Part shown: positions 44,279-53,261 of the stretch, piece by piece
How the letters are laid out: each line of letters begins with the position of its first letter
Position numbering within the stretch: position 1 is the first letter of the stretch
The notes under the pieces: generated by a model
Databases searched by the model: none
Told to the model about the DNA's origin: nothing
What the model saw: only the letters and a program-made list of their open reading frames with translations
Assembly: GCA_037045045.1 (NCBI GenBank)
Contig: JBAOHL010000005.1
Location: forward strand, 868,001-932,000
DNA length: 64,000 bases
From: Phosphoribacter sp037045045
GTDB taxonomy: Bacteria; Actinomycetota; Actinomycetes; Actinomycetales; Dermatophilaceae
Direction of reading: 5' to 3'
Made by a program: the position numbers and the translations under genes

Positions 44279-45836
44279 GCCCAGTCGGGCCCAGCTCGCG
44301 GCCTATGCCAGGCACCCCGCCCTGCGCAGCCCCGCGGAAGCCAAGGGCCTCATCGAGCGCCGGGTCGCCCGGCTGCCGGTCGATCCCATGCGCCGGGAGC
44401 GGGCCTGGTCTGCCCGACTCCCCGTCCTCGCCGAGGCGCTCGGGAAGGCCGAGGATACAGACAGGGCCATTCTCAGAACCCCACAGCAGTTGCGCGATCG
44501 GCTCGCCGGGATACTCGACCCCACCGACGCGGCTCATGCCTGGTTGGCGCTGGCCGTCCTTGCGGCCCAACTGCCCTTCGAAGACACCGTCGTCGCGGTC
44601 ACTCGACGCGCCGAGTTCGACGACGGCCTCGCGCTGGCGCAAGCCATCGCCCGCGCGACCACGATGGCGACGTGGGCGTGGCCGGTGGAGGTGTCGAACG
44701 GAGTACTCGTCGACGTCGATCACACCCTGCACGCCGACTTCCTCACCGGCATCCAACGGGTCGTCGTCGAAACGGTCCCGCGGTGGATGCGAGCCCGAGG
44801 CGCCACCCCGGTGGGGTGGACACCCGGCTACGGTGCGATGCGCCTCCTCGATGATGTCGAAGCGGCCAGATTCTCGGGCACGTCGAAGCACGACCCCTTA
44901 CCACCGTCGCTACCCAGGGTCGTCGTTCCGTGGGGTGGGACATACCTGCTGGCCGAGCTGGCTCTCGAGCTGCCCCGAGTCGACCGGATCCGGGCCACCG
45001 CCCGGTTCAGTCCCGTGCGCACGGGCGTCATCGGCTACGACTGCGTCCCGGTGACCTCATCGGAGACGGTGGCCCTCGGGGTCGGCCATTTCGCGCGCAA
45101 CCTCGCCGCGGTCAAGTACATGGATCGGGTGGCCGCCATCTCCACCTCCTCGGCGACCGAGTACGAGGGGTGGCGCCAGAGCCTCGGCGGACTCGGGCTG
45201 AGCGGGCCTCGCGTGGCCGCGGTGACTCTCCCCGCCGAGGTGCCGGCGTCCGCCCCCACCCAGGGCGGTTTCGGCGAGGACGCGAGCCCGGACGGCAGGT
45301 TGCCCCTCGTGCTCGTCGTCGGGAGCCACGAGCCGCGTAAGAACCACCTCGCCGTCCTCCATGCCGCCGAGCTGCTGTGGCGCGAGGGGTTGGGCTTCCG
45401 TCTGACCTTCGTCGGGGGACGCGGATGGGGGTCCGAACCGTTCGTGGCGGCACTTGATCGGCTGCGTTCGCAGGGCCGGCCGGTAAGTATGGCGACCTCA
45501 TTCGACGACCCGACGCTCTTCGCGGCATACCGGCAAGCGAGGTTCACCGTCTTTCCCTCGCTCAACGAGGGTTTCGGGCTTCCGCTGGCCGAGTCACTCG
45601 CCTGCGGGACACCGGCGGTGACGTCGGATTTCGGCAGCATGCGCGAGATCGCCGGAGACGGTGGCGCCCTGCTTGTCGACCCGCGCGACGACCACAGCAT
45701 CGCGGACGCCATGCGTCGACTCCTGCTCGACGACGGCCTGCTCGCCCGGCTGCGCGACGAGGCCGCGCGGCGGCCGGTGCGCACCTGGGACAACTATGCG
45801 CAGGACGCGTGGACGTACCTCGTCGGCGGCGATTGA
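44271..45836 (+). CDS. GT4 glycosyltransferase (tandem paralogue)
   Basis: 521 residues. VLVDVDHTLHADFLTGIQRV parallels the upstream gene; the C-domain begins LVLVVGSHEPRKNHLAVLHA and the donor site is PSLNEGFGLPLAESLACG, followed by VTSDFGSMREIAGDGG. The helical N-terminal extension is shorter (about 150 residues) than in the paralogue. GTG 44271 overlaps the previous stop by 8 bp and is preceded by AGGGAAAGG. Converges with the SpoIID-lectin gene, with 34 bases between stops. Confidence 0.87.
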   Translation: MRRPSRAQLAAYARHPALRSPAEAKGLIERRVARLPVDPMRRERAWSARLPVLAEALGKAEDTDRAILRTPQQLRDRLAGILDPTDAAHAWLALAVLAAQLPFEDTVVAVTRRAEFDDGLALAQAIARATTMATWAWPVEVSNGVLVDVDHTLHADFLTGIQRVVVETVPRWMRARGATPVGWTPGYGAMRLLDDVEAARFSGTSKHDPLPPSLPRVVVPWGGTYLLAELALELPRVDRIRATARFSPVRTGVIGYDCVPVTSSETVALGVGHFARNLAAVKYMDRVAAISTSSATEYEGWRQSLGGLGLSGPRVAAVTLPAEVPASAPTQGGFGEDASPDGRLPLVLVVGSHEPRKNHLAVLHAAELLWREGLGFRLTFVGGRGWGSEPFVAALDRLRSQGRPVSMATSFDDPTLFAAYRQARFTVFPSLNEGFGLPLAESLACGTPAVTSDFGSMREIAGDGGALLVDPRDDHSIADAMRRLLLDDGLLARLRDEAARRPVRTWDNYAQDAWTYLVGGD

Positions 45837-45870
45837 CGCAATCCGCGACGGCCGGTCGGCAGGCCCCACG

Positions 45871-47844
45871 TCACGGATCCCGGACCCCCGCCCGCCCCGT
45901 CGTGCCCGCGGAGTCCCACAGCGGCGTGCCCGCGCTGCTGTACAGGACGGCATTACCGTCGTCTCGCAGGTATAAGGCGGCGCCTGGGCTGACCGTCATC
46001 GTCGCCCAGGCCGGACGGCCAGACGGTCGGTAGACGACGAGGTTGCCGTCGTCCTGGACGATCACCCACGAGCCAGGTGTGAAGGTCATCGTCGCCCACG
46101 TCGCCACGCCCCGGTAGTACGTGACGAAATTGCCGTCCCCCTGCATGGCCATGAGCAGGTCGCCGTTCCAGGACCGGGCCGACTCGCCGGCCCTGAGCAC
46201 CGACACCCGACGCCGCGGAAGGAAGTAGGTGGCCCGAACCCCGGTGTTTCCCTGGCTGTCCCACAACGGACCCGTGGCCGCGTAGACGACGAGGTTGCCG
46301 TCGTCCTGCATCTTCGTGAACGCCCCCCAACGCACCGTCATCGTCGCCCAGAGCACCGAGCCATACGGGTCGTAGAGGACGAGATTCCCGTCGCGCTGCA
46401 TGGCAAGGAACGACCCCGGGACGAACGTCATCGTCGCCCACACCGCCCGGCCGCCCGGGCCGTAGACCACGACGTTGCCGTCGCCTTGCATGATGAGTCG
46501 GTAGGACTTGGTCGGCGACCACACCGACTCCCCGGTGGCGAGGATCGGCGGGACGGTCGAGGGGTCGGCATTGACGACGGTGAACCAGGACGAATGCAAA
46601 CCATCCGGACTCGAGGGGTAGGGGCGCAGGAAACGGACCTCTTCGCCCGTGGCCGTCACGGACCCCGCGGAACCCTCGAAGCGCACTTGCAGGACGCGCC
46701 CGCCCCAGTCCCCGTAACCGTTGCGGCTGACGACGACCATCCGCTGCAGGACACCGATCGACGGGTACCGAGCCTCGACGACCGTGGCCGGCAGCGCGGC
46801 GTTCCACGTGGCGTGGGTGTTCTGGGGCGCGACCGCATCGTAGGGGTCCTCGGTCGCCACGAGGTAGGGCTGCCCACCCGAGGCGGTCCAACCGCCGCTG
46901 GAGGAGGAGTACTGGGCCGTGATCGGAGCCCCCGCATAGCTCAGGGTCACGCCCGCGGTGGCCTGGACGGCGGCATCCGTCGAGGCTTGCTCGAGCGCCG
47001 TCGGCACTCCGGCGGCCGAGTATGCCGTCGTGCCGGCGAAAACCTGACAGGCCGTCGTGTCACACAGGTCCGAACTACCGCCGCCCCCTGTCGCGACGAC
47101 CTTGGCGAACGCGTAGGTGCGCGCCGCGACGGCCTGCGCCTGCAGGGCGGCTGCCGCGAACCACGCCGGGCTCTCCCGGGGAACCACCCCATGGAGGTAG
47201 CTCTCCATCGGCAGCGTGTCGACGGTGACGATCTGCCCGCCCGTGGCCAGCGCCGCGACGCTGCCTCGGTAATCCGTCGACGTGTCGTCCGCGCGCCATA
47301 TCCGCACGACGCCCGCGTTGGCCTCAAAACGCGCCGAGGACGAGAGGGTCGCCAGCCCCGGGTAGGGGACCCAGGACCCCGAGTAGCTCTGCACCTGCAG
47401 ACCGGCGCCAAACGGGATGAGCTGCCACTGTGTCGGACCGGCCGGCAGGACCGTCCGGCCCCCCGCCGCGTCGACGAGAGTCAACCCGGGCGCGGAGCTG
47501 ACCCGCAGACGGCCGGGATCGGCAGTCAGAGAAACGCGCACCGTCGGGTTGCCGGACGCCGTCACCGTCGCCCCGCGATAGTAGAAACCGAGGATCTGCG
47601 AGTACGTCAGGCCGCGCAGCGCCGCCCCCTGTGCACCCCACTGGGACATGCCTCGCCCGTGCCCGAAGCCGTGGCCGGTGAGTTGGTACACGCCGTCGGC
47701 GGGACGGGGATACACCTCCGCGGACCACGCGTTGGGCGCGAGGACAGTCAGCCCGCAGATGCCCATGGCCAAGGCCACCACTGCCCGCAGACCCCAACCG
47801 ATCCGCGACCCCCGTCCTCGGGTCAGCCGTTCCGAAGTGCTCAC
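45871..47844 (-). CDS. Secreted SpoIID/LytB-domain protein with B-lectin repeats
   Basis: 657 residues: signal peptide (ALAMGICGLTVL, then A-x-A-like WSAEVYP), a SpoIID/LytB domain (VYQLTGHGFGHGRGMSQWGAQ, DTLPMESYLHGVVPRESPAWF, ALQAQAVAARTYA, SSSGGWTASGGQPYLVA) and two B-lectin domains with six QxDGNxVxY motifs. SpoIID proteins are lytic transglycosylases acting on peptidoglycan; the B-lectin fold binds mannose-type sugars in other proteins. Together they suggest a wall enzyme tethered to a surface glycan. Start uncertain: GTG 47844 or GTG 47859. Confidence 0.87.
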   Translation of the reverse strand: MSTSERLTRGRGSRIGWGLRAVVALAMGICGLTVLAPNAWSAEVYPRPADGVYQLTGHGFGHGRGMSQWGAQGAALRGLTYSQILGFYYRGATVTASGNPTVRVSLTADPGRLRVSSAPGLTLVDAAGGRTVLPAGPTQWQLIPFGAGLQVQSYSGSWVPYPGLATLSSSARFEANAGVVRIWRADDTSTDYRGSVAALATGGQIVTVDTLPMESYLHGVVPRESPAWFAAAALQAQAVAARTYAFAKVVATGGGGSSDLCDTTACQVFAGTTAYSAAGVPTALEQASTDAAVQATAGVTLSYAGAPITAQYSSSSGGWTASGGQPYLVATEDPYDAVAPQNTHATWNAALPATVVEARYPSIGVLQRMVVVSRNGYGDWGGRVLQVRFEGSAGSVTATGEEVRFLRPYPSSPDGLHSSWFTVVNADPSTVPPILATGESVWSPTKSYRLIMQGDGNVVVYGPGGRAVWATMTFVPGSFLAMQRDGNLVLYDPYGSVLWATMTVRWGAFTKMQDDGNLVVYAATGPLWDSQGNTGVRATYFLPRRRVSVLRAGESARSWNGDLLMAMQGDGNFVTYYRGVATWATMTFTPGSWVIVQDDGNLVVYRPSGRPAWATMTVSPGAALYLRDDGNAVLYSSAGTPLWDSAGTTGRAGVRDP

Positions 47845-47898
47845 CCCACGAGCATGCACTCCTCGGCCCCCGTCTGGGATGCGGCCAGCCGCACGGAG

Positions 47899-48996
47899 CT
47901 ACGCGTGTCGCACGGACCGGTAGAGCTCCCACATCCGGGACGCAGTGTTTTCCCAGGTCAGCTCGGCGGCCCGGGCCCGACCGGCTCGCACCCGATCGTC
48001 TCGTTCGTCGCCGGGTTCGCAGCTGGCAGCCAGAGCCTCCGCGAGCGCTTCGGGTGCATCCGTCGACACCACCCGGGCCGCGCCGGCTCCCACTTCCACA
48101 AGTGCCGGGTCGTCGCTGGTCACCACCGGTATGCCGTGCGCCATCGCCTCGACCACCGGGAAGCCGAAACCCTCGGCTCGGCTCGGCAGGGCGAGAGCGG
48201 CCGCACCGGCATACCAGGCCGACAGGCTGGGTTCGTCCACGGCGCCCGTGACGTGGACGCGCTGCTCGACGCCCGCCTGGCGAGCCAGATCCTCGACGCG
48301 GACGTCTCCCCACCCCGCCGGGCCGACGACGACGAGTCGACGCCCACGCAGCGGAGCGAGCGCCAGGGCGCGGACCAGGACATCCAGCCCCTTGCGGGGC
48401 TCGGTGGTGCCCACGAAGAGGAGATACCCCGGCTCGACTTCACCCCTGCGCCGACCGGCATCGGCGGGGACGCGTGCGACCCGAACGCCCGAATGGACCG
48501 ACGCGACCGGGCACTGGGGCGACAGGAGAGCGCGCAGCCGGGCGGCGACGACTTCGGTCGGGGTGACGATGAGTTGGGCCTGCTGCGCCGCCCGTCGACC
48601 CATCCGGCGGTGGAACGCCACCCCCCGGGGGGTCAGGGTCTCGGGGTGGGTCCATGGGACGACGTCGTGGATGGTCACCACGAGCTGGTAGCGACTCCGA
48701 GCGGGGGGCACGAGGAGGGTCGGGGCGTGGACCAGCCCGGCCGCGCCGGGAGCGGGCCCGACCCCCCGCTCCCAGAGTCGTCCGAGGACCGGCAGCGGCA
48801 CTCGGGTGCGAACGACCGGCCAGCCCGTCGGTAGCTCGACGGTGCAGTTCCGGTGGGTCAGGACAGCGGGACGCGCTCGCTCGGGAGCGGTGGCCGCCAA
48901 GGCACGCAGCAACTCCGCGGTGTATCGGCCGGTGCCCCCCGGGACCCGCGCGCACAGTTGCAGGCCGAGGACCGTCACGTCGGACGGACGCGCCAC
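47899..48996 (-). CDS. GT4 family glycosyltransferase
   Basis: 365 residues. VLGLQLCARVPGGTGRYTAEL at the start (shortened motif GGTGRYT), VTIHDVVPWTHPE, VTPTEVVAARL, then LLFVGTTEPRKGLDVLVRAL and ALPSRAEGFGFPVVEAMAHG, the E(x7)E donor site. GTG 48996 is preceded by GAGAGGAAGG at good spacing. The GIP codons at the donor-site loop (MAHGIPVV) contain ATA, rare in this genome, inside one GTATGCCG word. Divergent from the ABC exporter genes. Confidence 0.89.
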   Translation of the reverse strand: MARPSDVTVLGLQLCARVPGGTGRYTAELLRALAATAPERARPAVLTHRNCTVELPTGWPVVRTRVPLPVLGRLWERGVGPAPGAAGLVHAPTLLVPPARSRYQLVVTIHDVVPWTHPETLTPRGVAFHRRMGRRAAQQAQLIVTPTEVVAARLRALLSPQCPVASVHSGVRVARVPADAGRRRGEVEPGYLLFVGTTEPRKGLDVLVRALALAPLRGRRLVVVGPAGWGDVRVEDLARQAGVEQRVHVTGAVDEPSLSAWYAGAAALALPSRAEGFGFPVVEAMAHGIPVVTSDDPALVEVGAGAARVVSTDAPEALAEALAASCEPGDERDDRVRAGRARAAELTWENTASRMWELYRSVRHA

Positions 48997-49101
48997 CGAG
49001 CCTTCCTCTCCCGCCGCGGGCGCGGCCTGTCGGCATCCGGCGTCGGCGAACCTGCCGGTATGGTGACGATGCCACAGACTGCCCCGGGACGGAGAGGAAC
49101 G

Positions 49102-49950
49102 ATGCCAGGCACGACGTCCGGGGAACGTTCTCAGACCCGCCTGACCGGCGCCCTCGTGGCTCAGCTCGTCCGCAAAGACCTGCGTGTGAAGTACCAGGGG
49201 TCGAGCCTGGGTTTCCTCTGGTCCTTGGTCAACCCCCTGCTGCAACTGGTCGTCTATACCTTCGTCTTCCAATTCGTCATGAAGTCGCCGATCCCCGTCT
49301 TCGGTTTCTTCTTGCTCTCCGGCCTGCTCATCTGGAACTTCTTCTCGATGTCGGTGAGCGGCGCCGCCGGATCGGTCATCGGCAACGCGGCGCTGGTCAA
49401 GAAGGTCCCGTTCCCCCACTCGGCGCTGCCGCTGGCCGCCATCGGGTTCGCCGGCATCCAGGTGCTGCTGCAGTTCGTCGTCCTGCTCGTCGGTCTCGTC
49501 GTCGCCGGGATGGCCCCGTTGCGGCCCGAGGTGCTCCTGCTCGTCCCGGCGTTGATCGTCCTGCTGATGCTGGCGGTGGGGCTCGGCCTCTTCGCCGCTG
49601 CCACCACGGTGCGGCTGCGGGACATGCAGCACCTGCTCGAGGTGGGGCTGTTCGCGTGGATGTGGATCACCCCGATCATCTACCCCCCGGCATTCGTGCA
49701 TCAGGTCTTGGGCGACCAACTCACGTACGCCTACTACCTCAACCCGATGGCCGGTGTCGTCGCCGCCTTCCAGCGGGCGTTGTACGGGGTCGTCCGGGTG
49801 CCCCAGAACGGCGACCTCATCCTCGCGAGCGACTCGAACTGGTTCTACTTGCAAGTCCTGGGCATCGGGTTCGTCGTCTCGGCCCTCGTGCTCGCCGTGG
49901 GGATGTGGCAGTTCAACCGCCTGTCCCAGGATTTCGCGGAGGACCTGTGA
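49102..49950 (+). CDS. ABC-2 polysaccharide export permease (Wzm-like)
   Basis: 282 residues with six predicted membrane helices and the ABC-2 permease entry motif KDLRVKYQGSSLGFLWSLVNPLL. WMWITPIIYPPAFV and YYLNPMAGVVAAFQRALYG before the last helix are typical of O-antigen/teichoic-acid exporters (Wzm/TagG). Exports a lipid-linked polysaccharide together with the ATPase encoded next. ATG 49102 has GGAGAGGA just upstream; two earlier in-frame ATGs lack such a site. Overlaps the ATPase gene by 4 bp. Confidence 0.92.
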   Translation: MPGTTSGERSQTRLTGALVAQLVRKDLRVKYQGSSLGFLWSLVNPLLQLVVYTFVFQFVMKSPIPVFGFFLLSGLLIWNFFSMSVSGAAGSVIGNAALVKKVPFPHSALPLAAIGFAGIQVLLQFVVLLVGLVVAGMAPLRPEVLLLVPALIVLLMLAVGLGLFAAATTVRLRDMQHLLEVGLFAWMWITPIIYPPAFVHQVLGDQLTYAYYLNPMAGVVAAFQRALYGVVRVPQNGDLILASDSNWFYLQVLGIGFVVSALVLAVGMWQFNRLSQDFAEDL

Positions 49951-51158
49951 CCTCCGAGCCGGTCGAGCGGGTCGACCTGACCGACGTCGTCGTCAACGCG
50001 ACCGGGGTGAGCAAGCGCTTCGCGAGGTTCCACCGCCGGGCCACCAGCCTCAAGGAACGGCTCGTCCGCCGGGAGCAGGGGCTCAAGGAGGACTTTTGGG
50101 CCCTGCGGGACATCGACCTCGTCGTCCGGCGGGGCCAGACGGTCGGCATCACCGGGCCTAACGGCTCGGGCAAGAGCACCCTGCTCAAGGTGCTCTCGGG
50201 CATCCTTCGGCCCACCTCAGGGCAGGTGGAGGTCACCGGGCGCGTGGCCTCCCTGCTCGAACTCGGCGCGGGTTTCGACGGCGAACTCACCGGGCGGGAG
50301 AACATCTACCTCAACTCCGCCCTGCTGGGAGTCCCCAAGGCCGAGACGGACCGGCTCTTCGACCAGATCGTCGACTTCAGTGAACTGGGCGATTTCATCG
50401 ACAACCCGGTGAAGCACTACTCGTCGGGGATGTACATCCGCCTGGGCTTCGCCGTGGCCGTGCACGTCGATCCCGACCTGCTCATCATCGATGAGGTCCT
50501 CGCGGTCGGCGACGCCGCGTTCCAGCAGAAGTGCATCGACCGGATCCGGCTCTTCCAGCGCGAGGGCAAGACCATCCTCTTCGTGTCCCACTCTTCTGCC
50601 CAGATCACCTCGCTGTGCTCGCGCGCGCTCCTGCTCGACCATGGATCGGTTCTCTTCGACGGTCCGCCCGACGCCACGGTTAATCGACTGCACGAACTGC
50701 TCGGTGTGGACCTGGTGGAGCGGCGGGACGACGGGATCGCCCGCGTCACCGCGGCCCAGCTCGTCGACCCGAGCACGGACCGCACTCCCGACACCTTCCG
50801 CTCGGATTCCGAGGCGCTGTTCAAGGCCACCATCCAGTGGCTCGTCCGCGAACCGCTTTCGGCTCCGGCGGAGCTGGGCCTGGAGTTCCTCGTCGGCAGC
50901 GAGACCGTCGCAGTGGTGCGGCCGTCTCCGTACCGCCTCCCGACCGGCAGCCCCACGAGCGGCCAGACTGAGTTGCGCTGGCTCATCCCCGCGCTGCCCG
51001 AGACCACCGGCGAGGTGTCACTCCGGCTGACCCTCAGCTGCGCGGGAAGCCAGCTCGCCGTCGCGGAGATCCCGTCGCTGCACCTGTTACGCGGCGAGGT
51101 CGTCGATGTCGACGGCGAAGCGACGGTCGTCCACGCCGAGGGCGCCTCGGTCACATGA
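49947..51158 (+). CDS. ABC polysaccharide export ATPase (Wzt-like)
   Basis: 403 residues. ABC domain: GPNGSGKST (Walker A), YSSGMYIRLGFAVAV (signature), LLIIDEVLAVGDAAFQQKC (Walker B) and ILFVSHSSAQ (H-loop), in the order and wording of Wzt/TagH proteins. The C-terminal ~150 residues form a beta-rich Wzt_C-like domain (LGLEFLVGSETVAV, LRLTLSCAGSQLAVAEI), which in O-antigen exporters recognises the modified chain end; this suggests terminally modified export substrates. GTG 49947 overlaps the permease stop; the next GT4 gene starts 4 bases inside its 3' end. Confidence 0.93.
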   Translation: MTSEPVERVDLTDVVVNATGVSKRFARFHRRATSLKERLVRREQGLKEDFWALRDIDLVVRRGQTVGITGPNGSGKSTLLKVLSGILRPTSGQVEVTGRVASLLELGAGFDGELTGRENIYLNSALLGVPKAETDRLFDQIVDFSELGDFIDNPVKHYSSGMYIRLGFAVAVHVDPDLLIIDEVLAVGDAAFQQKCIDRIRLFQREGKTILFVSHSSAQITSLCSRALLLDHGSVLFDGPPDATVNRLHELLGVDLVERRDDGIARVTAAQLVDPSTDRTPDTFRSDSEALFKATIQWLVREPLSAPAELGLEFLVGSETVAVVRPSPYRLPTGSPTSGQTELRWLIPALPETTGEVSLRLTLSCAGSQLAVAEIPSLHLLRGEVVDVDGEATVVHAEGASVT

Positions 51159-52249
51159 GGGTCGGTCTCGACGCAACCCCTCTGCTCGGCCCTCGCACCG
51201 GGGTCGGCACCTACACCGCGGAGCTCATCAGAGCCCTGGTTGATATCGCTCCAAAAGCCGACTTCCGCGCCACGGCGTTCACCGCCCGGGGGACTGCCCC
51301 CCTGGCCGACGCGCTCCCTCCCCGGGTGCGGATCCATACCCGGCATATCCCCGCCCGGGTGCTTCGGGCCGCCTGGCTGCGAGTCCCCTGTCCGCCTGCC
51401 GAGGCCTTGGTGGGGCGGATCGACGTCTTCCATGGGACGAACTTCGTCAGCCCTCCGACCCGTCGGGCCAGCTCCGTCGTCACCGTCCACGACCTGAGCT
51501 ACCTGAGGTTTCGCGAGACGGTGGCCACGGCGACGCTGGCCTACACGCAGCTCGTTCCTCGCGCCATCTCCCGTGGCGCGCACGTGTGTACCCCGAGCCG
51601 GTCCGTTGCCCACGAAGTGCTCGACACGTACCGCATTGGCGCCGAGCGCGTCCACCCCACGCCCCTCGGGGTCGACCCGGTCTGGTTCGACGCCGCCGAG
51701 GCGGACGGCGCCCATGCACCCGGTGGCCCACCCTACGTGCTCGCGGTGGGGACCCTGGAGCCACGCAAGAACCTCACCACCCTGATCGAGGCGTATCGAC
51801 TGGCCGCGGCCCGACGGATCGCCCTGCCGCGCCTGCTGCTCGTGGGCGCCCAGGGCTGGGGTGCGCGGCTCGACACCACCGGGCTGGACCCGGATCAGGT
51901 GGTCCGTGCCGGCCATCTGCCCTTCGACGAACTGCGGCGCACCGTCGCCCGGGCCAGTGCCCTGGTGTTCCCCTCGACATACGAGGGCTTCGGCCTGCCC
52001 CCCCTGGAAGCCCTCGCGTGCGGCATACCGGTGCTCGCGGCCGATCTGCCGGTGACCCGAGAGGTGCTCGGAGAGCAGGCGCGCTTCGTCGAGGCCACGT
52101 CCCCCGAGGCGCTCCTCGAAGGGCTCCAGCGCACCCTTGCCGATCCCGCAGGGACGGCGGCCAGTCGCCGCGCACACGCCCGCGAGTTCACCTGGCGCGC
52201 CTGCGCGGAGGCGACCTTGGCGGCCTACCGGCAGGCCCGACAGGGCTGA
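51155..52249 (+). CDS. GT4 family glycosyltransferase
   Basis: 364 residues: RVGLDATPLLGPRTGVGTYT, VTVHDLSYLRF, TPSRSVAHEVL, YVLAVGTLEPRKNLTTLIEA and FPSTYEGFGLPPLEALACG (E(x7)E). ATG 51155 is in a 4-bp ATGA overlap with the ATPase gene, so it belongs to the exporter operon. The CGIPVL turn after the donor site uses an ATA Ile codon within a GTATGCCG word, as in the gene at 47899. The sugar is unknown. Confidence 0.9.
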   Translation: MRVGLDATPLLGPRTGVGTYTAELIRALVDIAPKADFRATAFTARGTAPLADALPPRVRIHTRHIPARVLRAAWLRVPCPPAEALVGRIDVFHGTNFVSPPTRRASSVVTVHDLSYLRFRETVATATLAYTQLVPRAISRGAHVCTPSRSVAHEVLDTYRIGAERVHPTPLGVDPVWFDAAEADGAHAPGGPPYVLAVGTLEPRKNLTTLIEAYRLAAARRIALPRLLLVGAQGWGARLDTTGLDPDQVVRAGHLPFDELRRTVARASALVFPSTYEGFGLPPLEALACGIPVLAADLPVTREVLGEQARFVEATSPEALLEGLQRTLADPAGTAASRRAHAREFTWRACAEATLAAYRQARQG

Positions 52250-52284
52250 TCGACCTCGACGCCGGCGAGACCCCCTGACGAGCG

Positions 52285-53133
52285 TTACCCGGCGAGAACC
52301 GCCGCAAGATTGGCCGCCAGGGCCTCCCGCCACGGCGGCAGTGGCGCGATGCCCAGGGCCCGGGACCGGTCATGCCCGAGGACGGAGTATGCCGGTCGCG
52401 GCGCCGGCAACGGATAGTCCTCGGTGCGGATCGGTCTGACCCGAGAGGGGTCTAGACCGAGCTGCGCCAGCACGGCGCGCGCAAAGCCATACCAGGTCGT
52501 CTCCCCCTCACTCGTGCCGTGGTAGAACCCCGCCGGAGCGTCGACCGCGATGAGATCGCGGACGAACCTCGCGAGGTCGGGCGTCGTCGTCGGTTGCCCA
52601 CGCTGGTCGTCGACGAAGGTCAGGGTTTCGCGTTCGCCGGCCAGGCGCGCCACGGTCTTGGCGATGTTCGGCCCACCGGAGCCGTAGAGCCACGCGGTCC
52701 GCACGACGATCGAGTTCGGGGCCTGGGCGCGGACGGCCCATTCGCCGGCGGCCTTCGTGCGTCCGTATGCCGAGCGAGGATCGGGATCGGCCTCTTCTGG
52801 GTACGGGCTGGTCGCGGTGCCCGCGAACACGTAGTCGGTGGAGATGTGCACGACACGGGCACCCGCGTCGTGAGCGGCCCGTCCCAGTACGGCCGGCCCG
52901 AGGGCGTTGACCCGGAACGCGAGAGCCTCGTGGGACTCGGCGGCATCGACTGCGGTGTAGGCGGCGGCGTTGACCACCCAGTCCTGACCGCGGACCGCCT
53001 CGGCGCACGACCGTCGATCGAGGATGTCGACCTCGGGAAGATCCGTGGCCGACACGGTGTGCCCGGCCCCGCCCAAGATCTCGGCAAGGTCCCGGCCGAG
53101 CATCCCGTTGGCGCCGGTGACAAGGATCCGCAC
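52285..53133 (-). CDS. rfbD: dTDP-4-dehydrorhamnose reductase
   Basis: 282-residue RmlD: ILVTGANGMLGRDLAEIL (NADPH loop), VDILDR, VVNAAAYTAVDAAE, VHISTDYVFAG, YGRTKAAGEWAVRA (YxxxK) and GQPTTTPDLARFV. Final step of dTDP-L-rhamnose synthesis. GTG start at 53133. It is separated from rfbA and rfbC (55685-57150) by the amidase gene and is on the opposite strand, so the pathway is split over two transcripts. rfbB is absent from this window. Confidence 0.94.
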   Translation of the reverse strand: MRILVTGANGMLGRDLAEILGGAGHTVSATDLPEVDILDRRSCAEAVRGQDWVVNAAAYTAVDAAESHEALAFRVNALGPAVLGRAAHDAGARVVHISTDYVFAGTATSPYPEEADPDPRSAYGRTKAAGEWAVRAQAPNSIVVRTAWLYGSGGPNIAKTVARLAGERETLTFVDDQRGQPTTTPDLARFVRDLIAVDAPAGFYHGTSEGETTWYGFARAVLAQLGLDPSRVRPIRTEDYPLPAPRPAYSVLGHDRSRALGIAPLPPWREALAANLAAVLAG

Positions 53134-53261
53134 GGGGGCTCAGCCTAGTGGACCGATCGGCCTGCTGCGGTGGATGGACGAACGGTGCCATCTCTCGGAC
53201 ACACCTATCGGTTGTGCCTGATGTGACTGTTGGTGAGAAAGGGACCAATTATGGTGGTCAG

